A program made the translations under genes and the position numbers. Below the pieces are notes generated by a model. It was not told the origin of the DNA. It worked only from the letters and a program-made list of their open reading frames with translations, and searched no databases. Below, in pieces: positions 1 through 5,006 of a stretch of DNA of 5,006 nt. The DNA is from an uncultured Collinsella sp. GTDB taxonomy: Bacteria; Actinomycetota; Coriobacteriia; Coriobacteriales; Coriobacteriaceae. The stretch spans positions 1 to 5,006 of the forward strand of contig CABUQK010000121.1 in assembly GCA_902493615.1 (NCBI GenBank), read 5' to 3'. Position 1 is the first letter of the stretch, and each line of letters starts with the position of its first letter.

Positions 1-541
1 CATGAACGGCTGCGCGCTGCCGGTCGCCATCGTGTGCGGCTCGGGCAATCAGGGCATTACCTGTGCCTTGCCCGTTATGGAGTATGCCGAGTATTTGCGC
101 TGCGACCATGATCGCCTGGTGCGCGCTGTGATGCTTTCTGATCTGATCGCCGTGCATATCAAGAGCTATATTGGTGCGCTCTCGGCGTTTTGCGGTGCTA
201 TTTGCGCCGCATGCGGTGCCGGCGCCGCGATTACCTGGCTGTGCGGTGGCACGCACGAGCAGATTGGTGCGACGGTCTCGAACACGCTCGGTAACGTTGG
301 CGGCATCGTGTGCGATGGCGCCAAGGCAAGCTGTGCCGCCAAGATTTCCGCTGCCGTCGATGCTGCGATTCTGGGTCACGATATGGCCATGCAGGGCCGC
401 GGCTTCCGCGCCGGTGAGGGCCTGATCCAGGATACCGTCGAGCAGACAATCGCCAGCATGGGCTATGTGGGCCGCGTGGGCATGAAAGATACCGACGTCG
501 AGATCCTCAACATCATGATCGGCAAGACTCGAGTTTGTTAG
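1..541 (+). CDS. cyuA: L-cysteine desulfidase / UPF0597 (serine dehydratase alpha-like) family protein, C-terminal part
   Basis: The 5' end lies outside the window. The reading frame runs from base 2 to a TAG stop and gives 179 residues, against roughly 400-440 for the whole family, so the ATG at base 2 is probably internal. Seen: a GSGNQGI motif (residues 13-19 of the visible part), typical of this family and of iron-sulfur serine dehydratases, and conserved cysteines C64, C104 and C111. The 40- and 7-residue spacings match the cysteines I recall as [4Fe-4S] ligands in the archaeal cysteine desulfidase. Known for the family: cytoplasmic, oxygen-sensitive conversion of L-cysteine to pyruvate, ammonia and H2S. 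Inferred: cysteine catabolism in an anaerobe. Serine or another beta-substituted amino acid is a possible substrate. The gene meets the HAD gene tail to tail with a 4-base stop overlap. Family membership is secure; the exact substrate is not. Confidence 0.88.
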   Translation, partial: MNGCALPVAIVCGSGNQGITCALPVMEYAEYLRCDHDRLVRAVMLSDLIAVHIKSYIGALSAFCGAICAACGAGAAITWLCGGTHEQIGATVSNTLGNVGGIVCDGAKASCAAKISAAVDAAILGHDMAMQGRGFRAGEGLIQDTVEQTIASMGYVGRVGMKDTDVEILNIMIGKTRVC

Positions 542-1296
542 GACAGTTCGTCGGCTATTTGGTGTTCGTAGAAGGCTTCTACTACGGCGTTAAAGTCGCG
601 GGCGAAGTCTTCCATGGTTCCGCGCCAGGTGGCTCGGCCGGGTTTTCCCTGGCCAACATAGGCGGTTTGAATGCCGCAGGCGGGGCTGGGGAAGTCGCGT
701 TTGGGGTCGTTGCCTACCATAAGGACCTCGTGCGGCTCGAGCCCCATCACCTGAAGCTGCTCTAGATAGTAGGTGGCATCGGGCTTGCAGCGGGTGGTGT
801 TTCCCATGTGCGTGACGAGCTCAAAGGGGGCGTCGGCCAGATCGCCCCAACCCATGCGGCACTCGATGGCCCCCTGCGGAAAGCTGGGGTTGGTGAAGAG
901 CGCGCAGCGCAGGCCCGCGTTCTGTACCGCTTGGAGCGCGGCGTGTGCGCCTGGCATGGCGTGGGCGTTGATGACATCGTCGTTCTTGTACGGAAGAACT
1001 TCGCGGTCGTAGTAGGTAAACGCCTCGTAGATGAGTGGGTCCGAGAGGCAAATGCCGCACCGGCGCTCAACCTCTTCTTGGTAGAACTCAAGATTGGTGC
1101 GATTATCCGTGCCGCTTCGGCGATTGGCGTTGAGGTCGACCAAGATGGTGCCGAGGCGTGCCATCGTGCCACCGTGGCTGCGGCGACCGATATCCGCGAG
1201 CATCGACGAGACATCCTTAAAATACCGAAGGATGAATGCGTTGAGGTTGATGCTAAGAAGCGTTTCGTCCATATCGAAAACGACTGCTTTGAGCAC
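538..1296 (-). CDS. HAD-superfamily hydrolase (phosphatase-like)
   Basis: The product has 252 residues and all four HAD motifs. Motif I is DMDET, with D8 as nucleophile and D10 as acid/base. Motif II is T135 in LFTNPS. Motif III is K171 in CKPD. Motif IV is GNDPKRD with D197 and D201. The roughly 100 residues between motifs I and II form a mostly helical C1-type cap, as in phosphoglycolate phosphatase-like and haloacid dehalogenase-like enzymes. Known for the family: Mg2+-dependent phosphoryl transfer through an aspartyl-phosphate, in the cytoplasm. The substrate cannot be read from the sequence. The chosen start is GTG at 1296, which puts motif I right at the N-terminus as usual, with a weak GAGAAAG 8 nt upstream (1305-1311). 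The frame stays open and protein-like for another 26 codons upstream but has no ATG, GTG or TTG there. The TAA stop overlaps the convergent desulfidase stop. Confidence 0.9.
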   Translation of the reverse strand: MLKAVVFDMDETLLSINLNAFILRYFKDVSSMLADIGRRSHGGTMARLGTILVDLNANRRSGTDNRTNLEFYQEEVERRCGICLSDPLIYEAFTYYDREVLPYKNDDVINAHAMPGAHAALQAVQNAGLRCALFTNPSFPQGAIECRMGWGDLADAPFELVTHMGNTTRCKPDATYYLEQLQVMGLEPHEVLMVGNDPKRDFPSPACGIQTAYVGQGKPGRATWRGTMEDFARDFNAVVEAFYEHQIADELS

Positions 1297-1386
1297 GCGG
1301 GCATCTTTCTCGATAAATCGTTCCAGAATCGTTGGCTCCGGATACTTTACCTCAAAGGCGTATGGGCAAACTGCTTATCGTCAAGT

Positions 1387-1428
1387 TGTGGAGACCGCTG
1401 TCCATAAGATTACGAAAAAGTCTCCACA
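1387..1428. repeat. 9-bp perfect inverted repeat, possible operator of the HAD gene
   Basis: TGTGGAGAC at 1387-1395 is exactly matched by its reverse complement GTCTCCACA at 1420-1428, with 24 bp between. The arm centres lie 33 bp apart, about three helical turns, so a protein bound to both would sit on one face of the DNA. It lies about 90 bp upstream of the HAD start in the divergent gap. No T-run follows either arm in the position expected for a terminator, so an operator or cruciform is more likely. Function is inferred. Confidence 0.45.
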
Positions 1429-1452
1429 CGAGTAAAAAAACGCAGTTCACGC

Positions 1453-1481
1453 TTGAAATCGAACCCATTTCCCCGTAACCT
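1453..1481 (+). promoter_or_regulatory. Candidate sigma-70-type promoter for rpsA
   Basis: TTGAAA (1453-1458) is followed after 17 bp by TAACCT (1476-1481), a fair -35 and a weak -10. A stronger-looking TATACG lies at 1481-1486, but its spacing to the same -35 is 22 bp. If either is used, the rpsA transcript has a leader of about 120 nt. A gene as highly expressed as rpsA should have a good promoter in this gap; this is the best pair I see, and other choices are possible. Confidence 0.3.
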
Positions 1482-1582
1482 ATACGAACGTGATTGCATA
1501 AGCGTCACATTAGTATCTGTCGGCTCCCGAGTGTTCCTAAACGTTGTGTGCTTGTCGCACCCTTCTGTAGGTCCTAGCAATC

Positions 1583-1608
1583 GGGGCCCCGTAGTTCGAA
1601 AGGGGTCC
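1583..1608 (+). promoter_or_regulatory. rpsA leader hairpin covering the ribosome binding site
   Basis: The rpsA Shine-Dalgarno AAAGGGG (1599-1605) lies 7 nt before the TTG start. Its four G residues can pair with CCCC at 1587-1590, and the stem extends through one G-U pair to GGGCCCC/GGGGTCC (1584-1590 with 1602-1608), enclosing an 11-nt loop. The CCCC is also part of the self-complementary CGGGGCCCCG at 1582-1591, so two pairings compete. Known: S1 represses its own mRNA in E. coli through a folded leader. Inferred: a similar control could act here. Confidence 0.4.
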
Positions 1609-1612
1609 ACCT

Positions 1613-2779
1613 TTGAGTGAGATTCAGAACTCGTCCATTTTCTCTCTTGACGATGTCAACGAGGAGGAGATGAACAACCTCATCGACGGTACGATTACCG
1701 ACTTTGATGAGGGCGATCTCGTTAACGGCACTGTCGTTAAGATCGAGCATGACGAGGTGCTCGTTGACATCGGATTCAAGTCCGAGGGCGTTATCCCGGT
1801 CCGCGAGCTGTCCATCCGCAAGGACGCTAACCCTGCAGACATCGTTGCACTCGGTGATCCCATCGAGGCTCTGGTTCTCCAGAAGGAGGACAAGGACGGT
1901 CGTCTGGTCCTGTCCAAGAAGCGTGCCGAGTACGAGCGTGCTTGGAACCGCATCGAGGAGAAGTTCAACTCCGGCGAGAACGTCGAGGGCGAGGTTATCG
2001 AGGTTGTCAAGGGCGGCCTGATCCTCGACATCGGTCTGCGTGGCTTCCTGCCCGCTTCCCTCGTCGACCTCCGTCGCGTCAAGGACCTCACCTCTTACAT
2101 GGGCACCCGCATCGAGGCCCGCGTTATCGAGATGGACCGCAACCGCAACAACGTCGTCCTCTCCCGTCGCGTCGTGCTCGAGGAGTCCCGTAAGGCCGAG
2201 CGCTCCGAGATCCTGTCCAAGCTCAAGTCTGGCATGCGTCTCCAGGGCACCGTTTCCTCCATCGTCGACTTCGGCGCTTTCGTCGACCTCGGCGGTATCG
2301 ACGGCCTCATCCACATCTCCGAGCTCTCCTGGAACCACGTCAACCATCCTTCCGAGGTTGTCAAGGTCGGCCAGGAGGTCGAGGTCGAGGTTCTCGACGT
2401 CGATCTCAACCGCGAGCGCATCTCCCTGGGTCTCAAGCAGACCACCGAGGATCCGTGGCGCGCACTGGTCAAGAAGTACCCCGTCGGCGCTATCGTCGAG
2501 GGCACTGTGACCAAGCTTGTCCCGTTCGGCGCTTTCGTCGACCTGGGCGAGGGCATCGAGGGCCTGGTGCACATCTCCGAGATGGCCAACAAGCACGTCG
2601 ATCAGCCTTCTCAGGTCACCCACGTGGGCGACAAGGTTCAGGTCAAGGTCATGGAGATCGACCTCGACCGTCGTCGTATCTCCCTGTCCATGAAGTCTGC
2701 TGCTGAGACTCTGGGCGTCGAGATCGAGGTTACCCCGCTGCCTTCCGAGAAGAAGGACGAGGAGACCGACGCCGAGTAA
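1613..2779 (+). CDS. rpsA: 30S ribosomal protein S1
   Basis: The product has 388 residues and four S1 (OB-fold RNA-binding) domains, at about residues 34-104, 121-187, 207-276 and 292-363. Domains 3 and 4 carry the classic pattern FGAFVDLG...GL(I/V)HISE (from about 220 and 305) and each ends in RISL. The C-terminal tail (364-388) is acidic and lysine-rich. E. coli S1 has six domains; four is usual in Actinobacteria and Firmicutes-type homologues. Known role: binds mRNA at the 30S subunit and helps initiation, although S1 in such lineages may bind the ribosome less tightly. The start is TTG at 1613, chosen for the well-placed AAAGGGG and the length. Codon use is strongly biased (CTC, GTC, GAC, AAG, CGC/CGT), much more than in the neighbouring genes, as expected for a highly expressed protein. 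It is monocistronic, with its own leader and terminator. Confidence 0.97.
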   Translation: MSEIQNSSIFSLDDVNEEEMNNLIDGTITDFDEGDLVNGTVVKIEHDEVLVDIGFKSEGVIPVRELSIRKDANPADIVALGDPIEALVLQKEDKDGRLVLSKKRAEYERAWNRIEEKFNSGENVEGEVIEVVKGGLILDIGLRGFLPASLVDLRRVKDLTSYMGTRIEARVIEMDRNRNNVVLSRRVVLEESRKAERSEILSKLKSGMRLQGTVSSIVDFGAFVDLGGIDGLIHISELSWNHVNHPSEVVKVGQEVEVEVLDVDLNRERISLGLKQTTEDPWRALVKKYPVGAIVEGTVTKLVPFGAFVDLGEGIEGLVHISEMANKHVDQPSQVTHVGDKVQVKVMEIDLDRRRISLSMKSAAETLGVEIEVTPLPSEKKDEETDAE

Positions 2780-2803
2780 ATCGGTTTGACGATTACTTGT
2801 TTT

Positions 2804-2837
2804 AAGGGATCCGTCCGCAATGGACGGGTCCCTTTTT
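2804..2837 (+). terminator. Rho-independent terminator of rpsA
   Basis: Thirteen base pairs form between 2804-2816 and 2822-2834, with one G-U pair at 2810/2828. The loop is GCAAT and a T5 tract (2833-2837) follows, partly paired with the stem base. It begins 24 bp after the rpsA stop, which closes that transcription unit and separates it from rnpB. Confidence 0.93.
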
Positions 2838-3102
2838 GCATTTGCTGCTAAGGTGCGCGATGCTGCCCGGGCGCAATGCTGTCCGGGCTGTCCACAGGCT
2901 ATTGGGTTGTCGGTGCATGAAAAATGCCGACATCCCGCCTCGGGGAGGAGGCGGGAACGCACCGAGTAGACGGAGGGGTGCGGAGCGCGGTCGCGTCTCG
3001 ACTGACGACGTTGCCCATCGACGACCCTATTGTACTGCATGGCGTGGTTCTTGGTTTATCGTGTCGAACGCTTGTGTTGTGCCAATGCCTGCGGCGGTGG
3101 TG
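2838..3102. other. Gene-free region between rpsA and rnpB with repeats and hairpins
   Basis: No reading frame here looks like a protein. It contains a near-perfect tandem repeat of ATGCTGCCCGGGC (2860-2872 and 2876-2888, 12 of 13 bases equal). It also has an 8-bp stem CCCGCCTC/GAGGCGGG (2934-2941 with 2948-2955, loop GGGGAG), enclosed by CGGTGC/GCACCG (2911-2916 with 2959-2964). AGACG/CGTCT (2968-2972 with 2994-2998) can form a further stem. It follows the rpsA terminator and precedes the rnpB promoter. It could be a small structured RNA or simply upstream regulatory DNA; no promoter of its own is clear. Confidence 0.4.
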
Positions 3103-3111
3103 TGTTACACT
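3103..3111 (+). promoter_or_regulatory. Extended -10 promoter of rnpB
   Basis: The sequence TGTTACACT carries a TGN motif directly before TACACT, a good extended -10. A start about 7 bp downstream gives a first base near 3118-3119, just where the rnpB P1 helix begins. No convincing -35 is found at 16-18 bp, which an extended -10 can tolerate. The agreement with the RNA's 5' end is the main support. Confidence 0.6.
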
Positions 3112-3118
3112 CTTTCAC

Positions 3119-3484
3119 TGCTGAGTGGGCCAGACGGTCGCGCGATGTGCTGCTTGCAGCACGCGTGAGGAAAGTCCGGGCTCCAGAGGGCGGGATGCCG
3201 GCTAACGGCCGGGCGGAGTGATCCGACGGAAAGCGCCGCAGAAAAGAAGACTCCCACCTGCGCCGCAAGGCGTAAAGGGAAAAGCTGAAACGGTGGTGTA
3301 AGAGACCACCAGCGTCGTGGCAACACGGCGGCTTGGCAAGCCCCATCCGGAGCAAGCGCGAATAGGAACGCTATGGGCCGGCCCGGTCCGCGTTCGGGTA
3401 GCGTGCGTGGAGCTGCACGGTAACGTGCAGACAAGATAAATGACCGTTCACGACAGAACCCGGCTTATCGGCCCACTCGGCACT
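3119..3484 (+). ncRNA. rnpB: RNase P RNA, bacterial type A
   Basis: This is the catalytic RNA of ribonuclease P, which removes 5' leaders from tRNA precursors. The conserved 5' core GAGGAAAGTCCGGGCTCC is at 3167-3184 and the 3' core ACAGAACCCGGCTTA at 3453-3467; together they form P4 and the catalytic centre. The ends pair as P1: GAGTGGGCC (3123-3131) with GGCCCACTC (3470-3478), extendable by a few pairs. P3 is the hairpin GTGCTG-CTTG-CAGCAC near 3147-3162. GNRA tetraloop hairpins include a GCAA loop at 3320-3323 and a GTAA loop at 3420-3423 (7-bp stem, P18-like), both typical of type A RNAs. The length of about 366 nt fits. The ends are placed from P1 pairing and the promoter, so they may be off by a few bases. 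No clean T-tract terminator follows directly. Confidence 0.97.
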
Positions 3485-3497
3485 TTGTTGACGCTGC

Positions 3498-3596
3498 GAA
3501 CCCGTCAGCGCGGCAATTTGCCTTTCAAGCCTTCGGGCATGACCATAAGGTCAATGCCCTTGTCTTTCAAGGCACCTTGCTCGCGCTGACGGGTTC
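3498..3596. repeat. Long imperfect inverted repeat (about 100-nt hairpin) downstream of rnpB
   Basis: The outer arms GAACCCGTCAGCGCG (3498-3512) and CGCGCTGACGGGTTC (3582-3596) pair perfectly over 15 bp. Pairing continues inward as GCAA/TTGC (3513-3516 with 3577-3580), TGCCTT/AAGGCA (3519-3524 with 3569-3574), a mismatched stretch, GGGCAT/ATGCCC (3535-3540 with 3554-3559) and GACC/GGTC (3541-3544 with 3549-3552), closing on the loop ATAA. There is no T-run at the base. It lies between rnpB and yigZ and could stop transcription, protect the RNA 3' end or be an intergenic repeat element. Structure is certain; function is not. Confidence 0.6.
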
Positions 3597-3660
3597 TCGC
3601 TGTTGGTGACGGTATCATTGGCGTTTCCGTTCTTGTTGGCGAGGTCAACGGTGCTGTCTT
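3505..3660 (-). pseudogene. Possible relic of a minus-strand gene 3' end
   Basis: Read on the minus strand, the last codons before the TGA at 3505-3507 give a natural-looking C-terminus (KGIDLMVMPEGLKGKLPR). Just upstream, a different minus-strand frame gives another plausible stretch (DLANKNGNANDTVTNSENPS). A single frameshift near 3585 would join them. An intact gene of normal size would have to overlap yigZ on the other strand, and no good start or ribosome binding site is present. The hairpin symmetry may also create protein-like readings by chance. I do not recognise a family. Confidence 0.2.
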
Positions 3661-3708
3661 TGCCGTATTATTGAGGCTGTTTGTTGCTTTGCTTGTTGTT
3701 GAGGGGCT

Positions 3709-4347
3709 TTGTTGGACAGCTATTTTACTCTGCAATCGAATATTGAGGCTTCGGGCGAGTTTGTGGACCGCAAGAGCCGGTTTATTGCCCAGCTGGTCCA
3801 TATTGAGTCCGAGGATGAGGCGAATGCCTTTATCGAAATGGTTCGCAAGCGTCATTACGACGCTCGACACAATGTTCCCGCGTGGATTTTGGTCGATGGA
3901 CGCGAGCGCCAGAGCGATGATGGTGAGCCGAGCCGCACGAGCGGTATGCCGACGCTCGAGGTGCTTCGCGGCGCGGGGCTCAAAAATGTTTGCTGCGTGG
4001 TGACGCGCTATTTTGGCGGCACGCTGTTGGGACCTGGTGGCTTGGTGCGCGCCTATACCGCGGCGACGCAGGCAGCGGTGGCCGCGGCTCAGGAGGCCGG
4101 GCAGATCGTCGAGATGACGAGTGTTGTGCCCGTTGACGTGTATGTGGCCTATCCACAATATGAGCAGGTGCTTCGTTTGGCGCAGGATTCGGGCGCCAAG
4201 GTTTTGGATACCGATTACGCGGATGCCGTGACACTTCACTTGGTGTTTAAGGCGGGGGAGCAGGAGTCATTTTGCGCCAAGATGCGCGAGCTTATGGCGG
4301 GGCGCGAGGAGATTGAGGTCGGCGCTTCCGCATTTGCCGAGTTCTAA
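3709..4347 (+). CDS. yigZ: YigZ / IMPACT family protein
   Basis: The product has 212 residues, close to the E. coli YigZ length of about 205. The N-terminal UPF0029 (IMPACT) domain covers about residues 14-120. It shows RKSRFIA (21-27), HYDARHNVPAWIL (49-61), SDDGEPSRTSGMP (69-81) and the hallmark VVTRYFGGTLLGPGGLVRAY (97-116). The C-terminal part (about 136-205) fits the DUF1949 domain, with an EF-G domain IV/V-like fold. Known: eukaryotic IMPACT/Yih1 regulates the Gcn2 kinase; the bacterial role is unresolved, with a link to nucleic acids or ribosomes suggested by structure. Two TTG codons lie at 3709 and 3712. GAGGGG at 3701-3706 is better spaced for 3712, and an in-frame stop at 3700-3702 excludes earlier starts. 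Weak -10-like boxes TATCAT (3613-3618) and TATTAT (3666-3671) lie upstream without clear -35s. Confidence 0.94.
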   Translation: MLDSYFTLQSNIEASGEFVDRKSRFIAQLVHIESEDEANAFIEMVRKRHYDARHNVPAWILVDGRERQSDDGEPSRTSGMPTLEVLRGAGLKNVCCVVTRYFGGTLLGPGGLVRAYTAATQAAVAAAQEAGQIVEMTSVVPVDVYVAYPQYEQVLRLAQDSGAKVLDTDYADAVTLHLVFKAGEQESFCAKMRELMAGREEIEVGASAFAEF

Positions 4348-4350
4348 CGG

Positions 4351-4401
4351 CGACGGCCGGCATGCTTTTGGATGGATCCCAAGCGCGCCGGCCGTCGTTT
4401 T
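4351..4401 (+). terminator. Intrinsic terminator after yigZ
   Basis: CGACGGCCGGC (4351-4361) pairs over 11 bp with GCCGGCCGTCG (4387-4397), and TTTT follows at 4398-4401. The 25-nt loop can form a small inner hairpin (TTGG/CCAA). The T-run is on the plus side only, so it clearly serves yigZ. The same stem may slow polymerase coming from the convergent gene, but that strand has no T-tract. Confidence 0.82.
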
Positions 4402-4414
4402 CTGTTGCTGCCGT

Positions 4415-4861
4415 TTACTCGGCGAGCTGCTTTAGCACATCACAGGCGATCTCGATGGCATCGTCGATGCAGCCGGGGCAGCTGCGGAGCGGACCCTTAT
4501 CCGATCCGATGCCCTTGAGCGTGCCGCAGACGGTCGTCGTGTTCTTCTCGCCAAATCGCTTGGCAATCTCGCGCGACAGCTTGTAGGTCTGGCCTTTGGT
4601 CTTGGGGTTCTCCATGCCGTCGCTCATTACAAAGCCCATGATGGCCACGGCGCCCGAGATGGCACCGCAGGTTTCGGTCATGCCGCCCATGCCGGCGCCA
4701 AAGCCCTCGGTGAGGGTAAAGGCGGTCTGGGGGTCGAGCCCGACGGCAGGTGCGAGCGTGCAGGCGACGGCCTGTGCGCAGTTGAAGCCTTGGGCGTGGT
4801 ATTCGGCAGCCTGAGCTTGGCAGGCGGCGGTGTCGAGCTGAGCAGTATCGATTTGCTTCAT
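4415..4861 (-). CDS. C_GCAxxG_C_C-type putative redox protein
   Basis: The product has 148 residues, matching the usual size of about 140. Conserved cysteines sit in GFNCAQAV (C28), in the CGAISG signature (C65-G70) after a glycine-rich FGAGMGGMTE, then at C112 and in the cluster C128/C131, with a further C140. Known for the family: small proteins with four invariant cysteines and a CGAxxG motif, predicted to be redox-active or metal-binding and often near transporters or oxidoreductases; no reaction is established. No signal peptide is seen with this start, so it should be cytoplasmic. The start ATG at 4861 is chosen because AAGGAGA (4867-4873) lies 5 nt upstream, the best ribosome binding site in the window. 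The frame stays open to 4969, and an ATG at 4933 with a GAGG before it would add 24 residues. The gene is convergent with yigZ. Confidence 0.88.
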   Translation of the reverse strand: MKQIDTAQLDTAACQAQAAEYHAQGFNCAQAVACTLAPAVGLDPQTAFTLTEGFGAGMGGMTETCGAISGAVAIMGFVMSDGMENPKTKGQTYKLSREIAKRFGEKNTTTVCGTLKGIGSDKGPLRSCPGCIDDAIEIACDVLKQLAE

Positions 4862-4874
4862 CGTTGTCTCCTTG

Positions 4875-4906
4875 GTCACGGTGTACTCGCCTATGGTACC
4901 CGTGAC
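4875..4906 (-). promoter_or_regulatory. Hairpin directly upstream of the redox-gene ribosome binding site
   Basis: On the mRNA strand GTCACGG-GTAC pairs with GTAC-A-CCGTGAC: 7 bp plus 4 bp with one bulged base and a 9-nt loop (arms 4896-4906 and 4875-4886). It ends one base before the AAGGAGA site (4867-4873). As DNA it is an operator-like inverted repeat; as RNA it could influence ribosome access. A weak promoter candidate lies farther upstream, TTGGAC (4999-5004) and TATCTC (4975-4980), 18 bp apart on the minus strand. Confidence 0.4.
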
Positions 4907-5006
4907 GGGGCATGTAATCATCGAGAGCTTCATGTATGCCTCGTTTTTTTCTATCGAGCAAATGCCCAAGGCTTGAGATAAATACCCCTGATCAATTTGT
5001 CCAATA

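Noticed and set aside
808..1407. A 199-codon plus-strand frame across the HAD gene
   Set aside because: It is antisense to a gene with all four HAD motifs, shows no recognisable domain, and has no convincing ribosome binding site.
1490..1508. GTGA...TCAC dyad in the rpsA upstream region, resembling a CRP-type site
   Set aside because: The half-sites are only 4 bp and the 11-bp spacer does not fit the TGTGA-N6-TCACA pattern; this level of match is expected by chance.
1574..3040. A 488-codon open frame on the minus strand, the longest in the window
   Set aside because: It lies antisense to rpsA and extends past it. It arises because the strongly biased rpsA codons rarely create stops on the other strand. 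Its translation is low-complexity (Leu, Asp, Val) with no recognisable domain, while the plus strand encodes an unmistakable S1.
3056..3434. Minus-strand frames of about 100 codons across the rnpB region
   Set aside because: The region is fully explained by RNase P RNA, with its conserved cores and pairing, and the translations resemble nothing.
3489..3510. Small hairpins (TGACG/CGTCA or CGCTG/CAGCG) as an rnpB terminator
   Set aside because: The stems are only 5 bp, mutually exclusive and not followed by a T-run; the larger inverted repeat competes for the same bases.
3671..4003. Hydrophobic plus-strand frame starting just before yigZ (MRLFVALLVVEG...)
   Set aside because: The membrane-like start comes from a TTG/CTT-rich stretch. 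The frame overlaps yigZ in another frame and loses any pattern inside it, so it is a shadow.

Overview
This looks like a stretch of core chromosome from a moderately high-G+C, anaerobic actinobacterium. The best guess is class Coriobacteriia, close to Collinsella or Olsenella; this is inferred from gene content, protein style and use of TTG/GTG starts, not from a marker search. I see no mobile element, CRISPR array, tRNA or defence locus. Most of the window is housekeeping sequence.

Layout: (1) 1-541 (+) is the C-terminal part of an L-cysteine desulfidase-family enzyme, cut by the left edge. (2) 538-1296 (-) is a HAD-superfamily phosphatase-like gene whose stop codon overlaps the desulfidase stop. 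(3) 1297-1612 is a divergent regulatory gap between the HAD gene and rpsA, with an inverted repeat and a structured rpsA leader. (4) 1613-2779 (+) is rpsA, ribosomal protein S1 with four S1 domains, followed by a strong intrinsic terminator at 2804-2837. (5) 2838-3102 has no gene, but holds a tandem repeat and nested hairpins. (6) 3119-3484 (+) is rnpB, the type A RNase P RNA, with an extended -10 promoter just upstream. (7) 3485-3708 holds a roughly 100-nt imperfect hairpin and a possible relic of a minus-strand gene. (8) 3709-4347 (+) is a YigZ/IMPACT-family protein, followed by a terminator. (9) 4415-4861 (-) is a small cysteine-rich C_GCAxxG_C_C-type putative redox protein with a hairpin just upstream of its ribosome binding site.

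The genes do not form one pathway. rpsA and rnpB belong to translation and tRNA maturation, and YigZ/IMPACT proteins have been linked to translation. Cysteine breakdown to H2S and the predicted redox protein fit an anaerobic gut lifestyle. Each gene seems to be its own transcription unit. The most interesting material is in the intergenic regions: the leader that can hide the rpsA ribosome binding site, the long hairpin after rnpB, and the hairpin ahead of the redox gene. I found no clear evidence of an undescribed multi-gene system.
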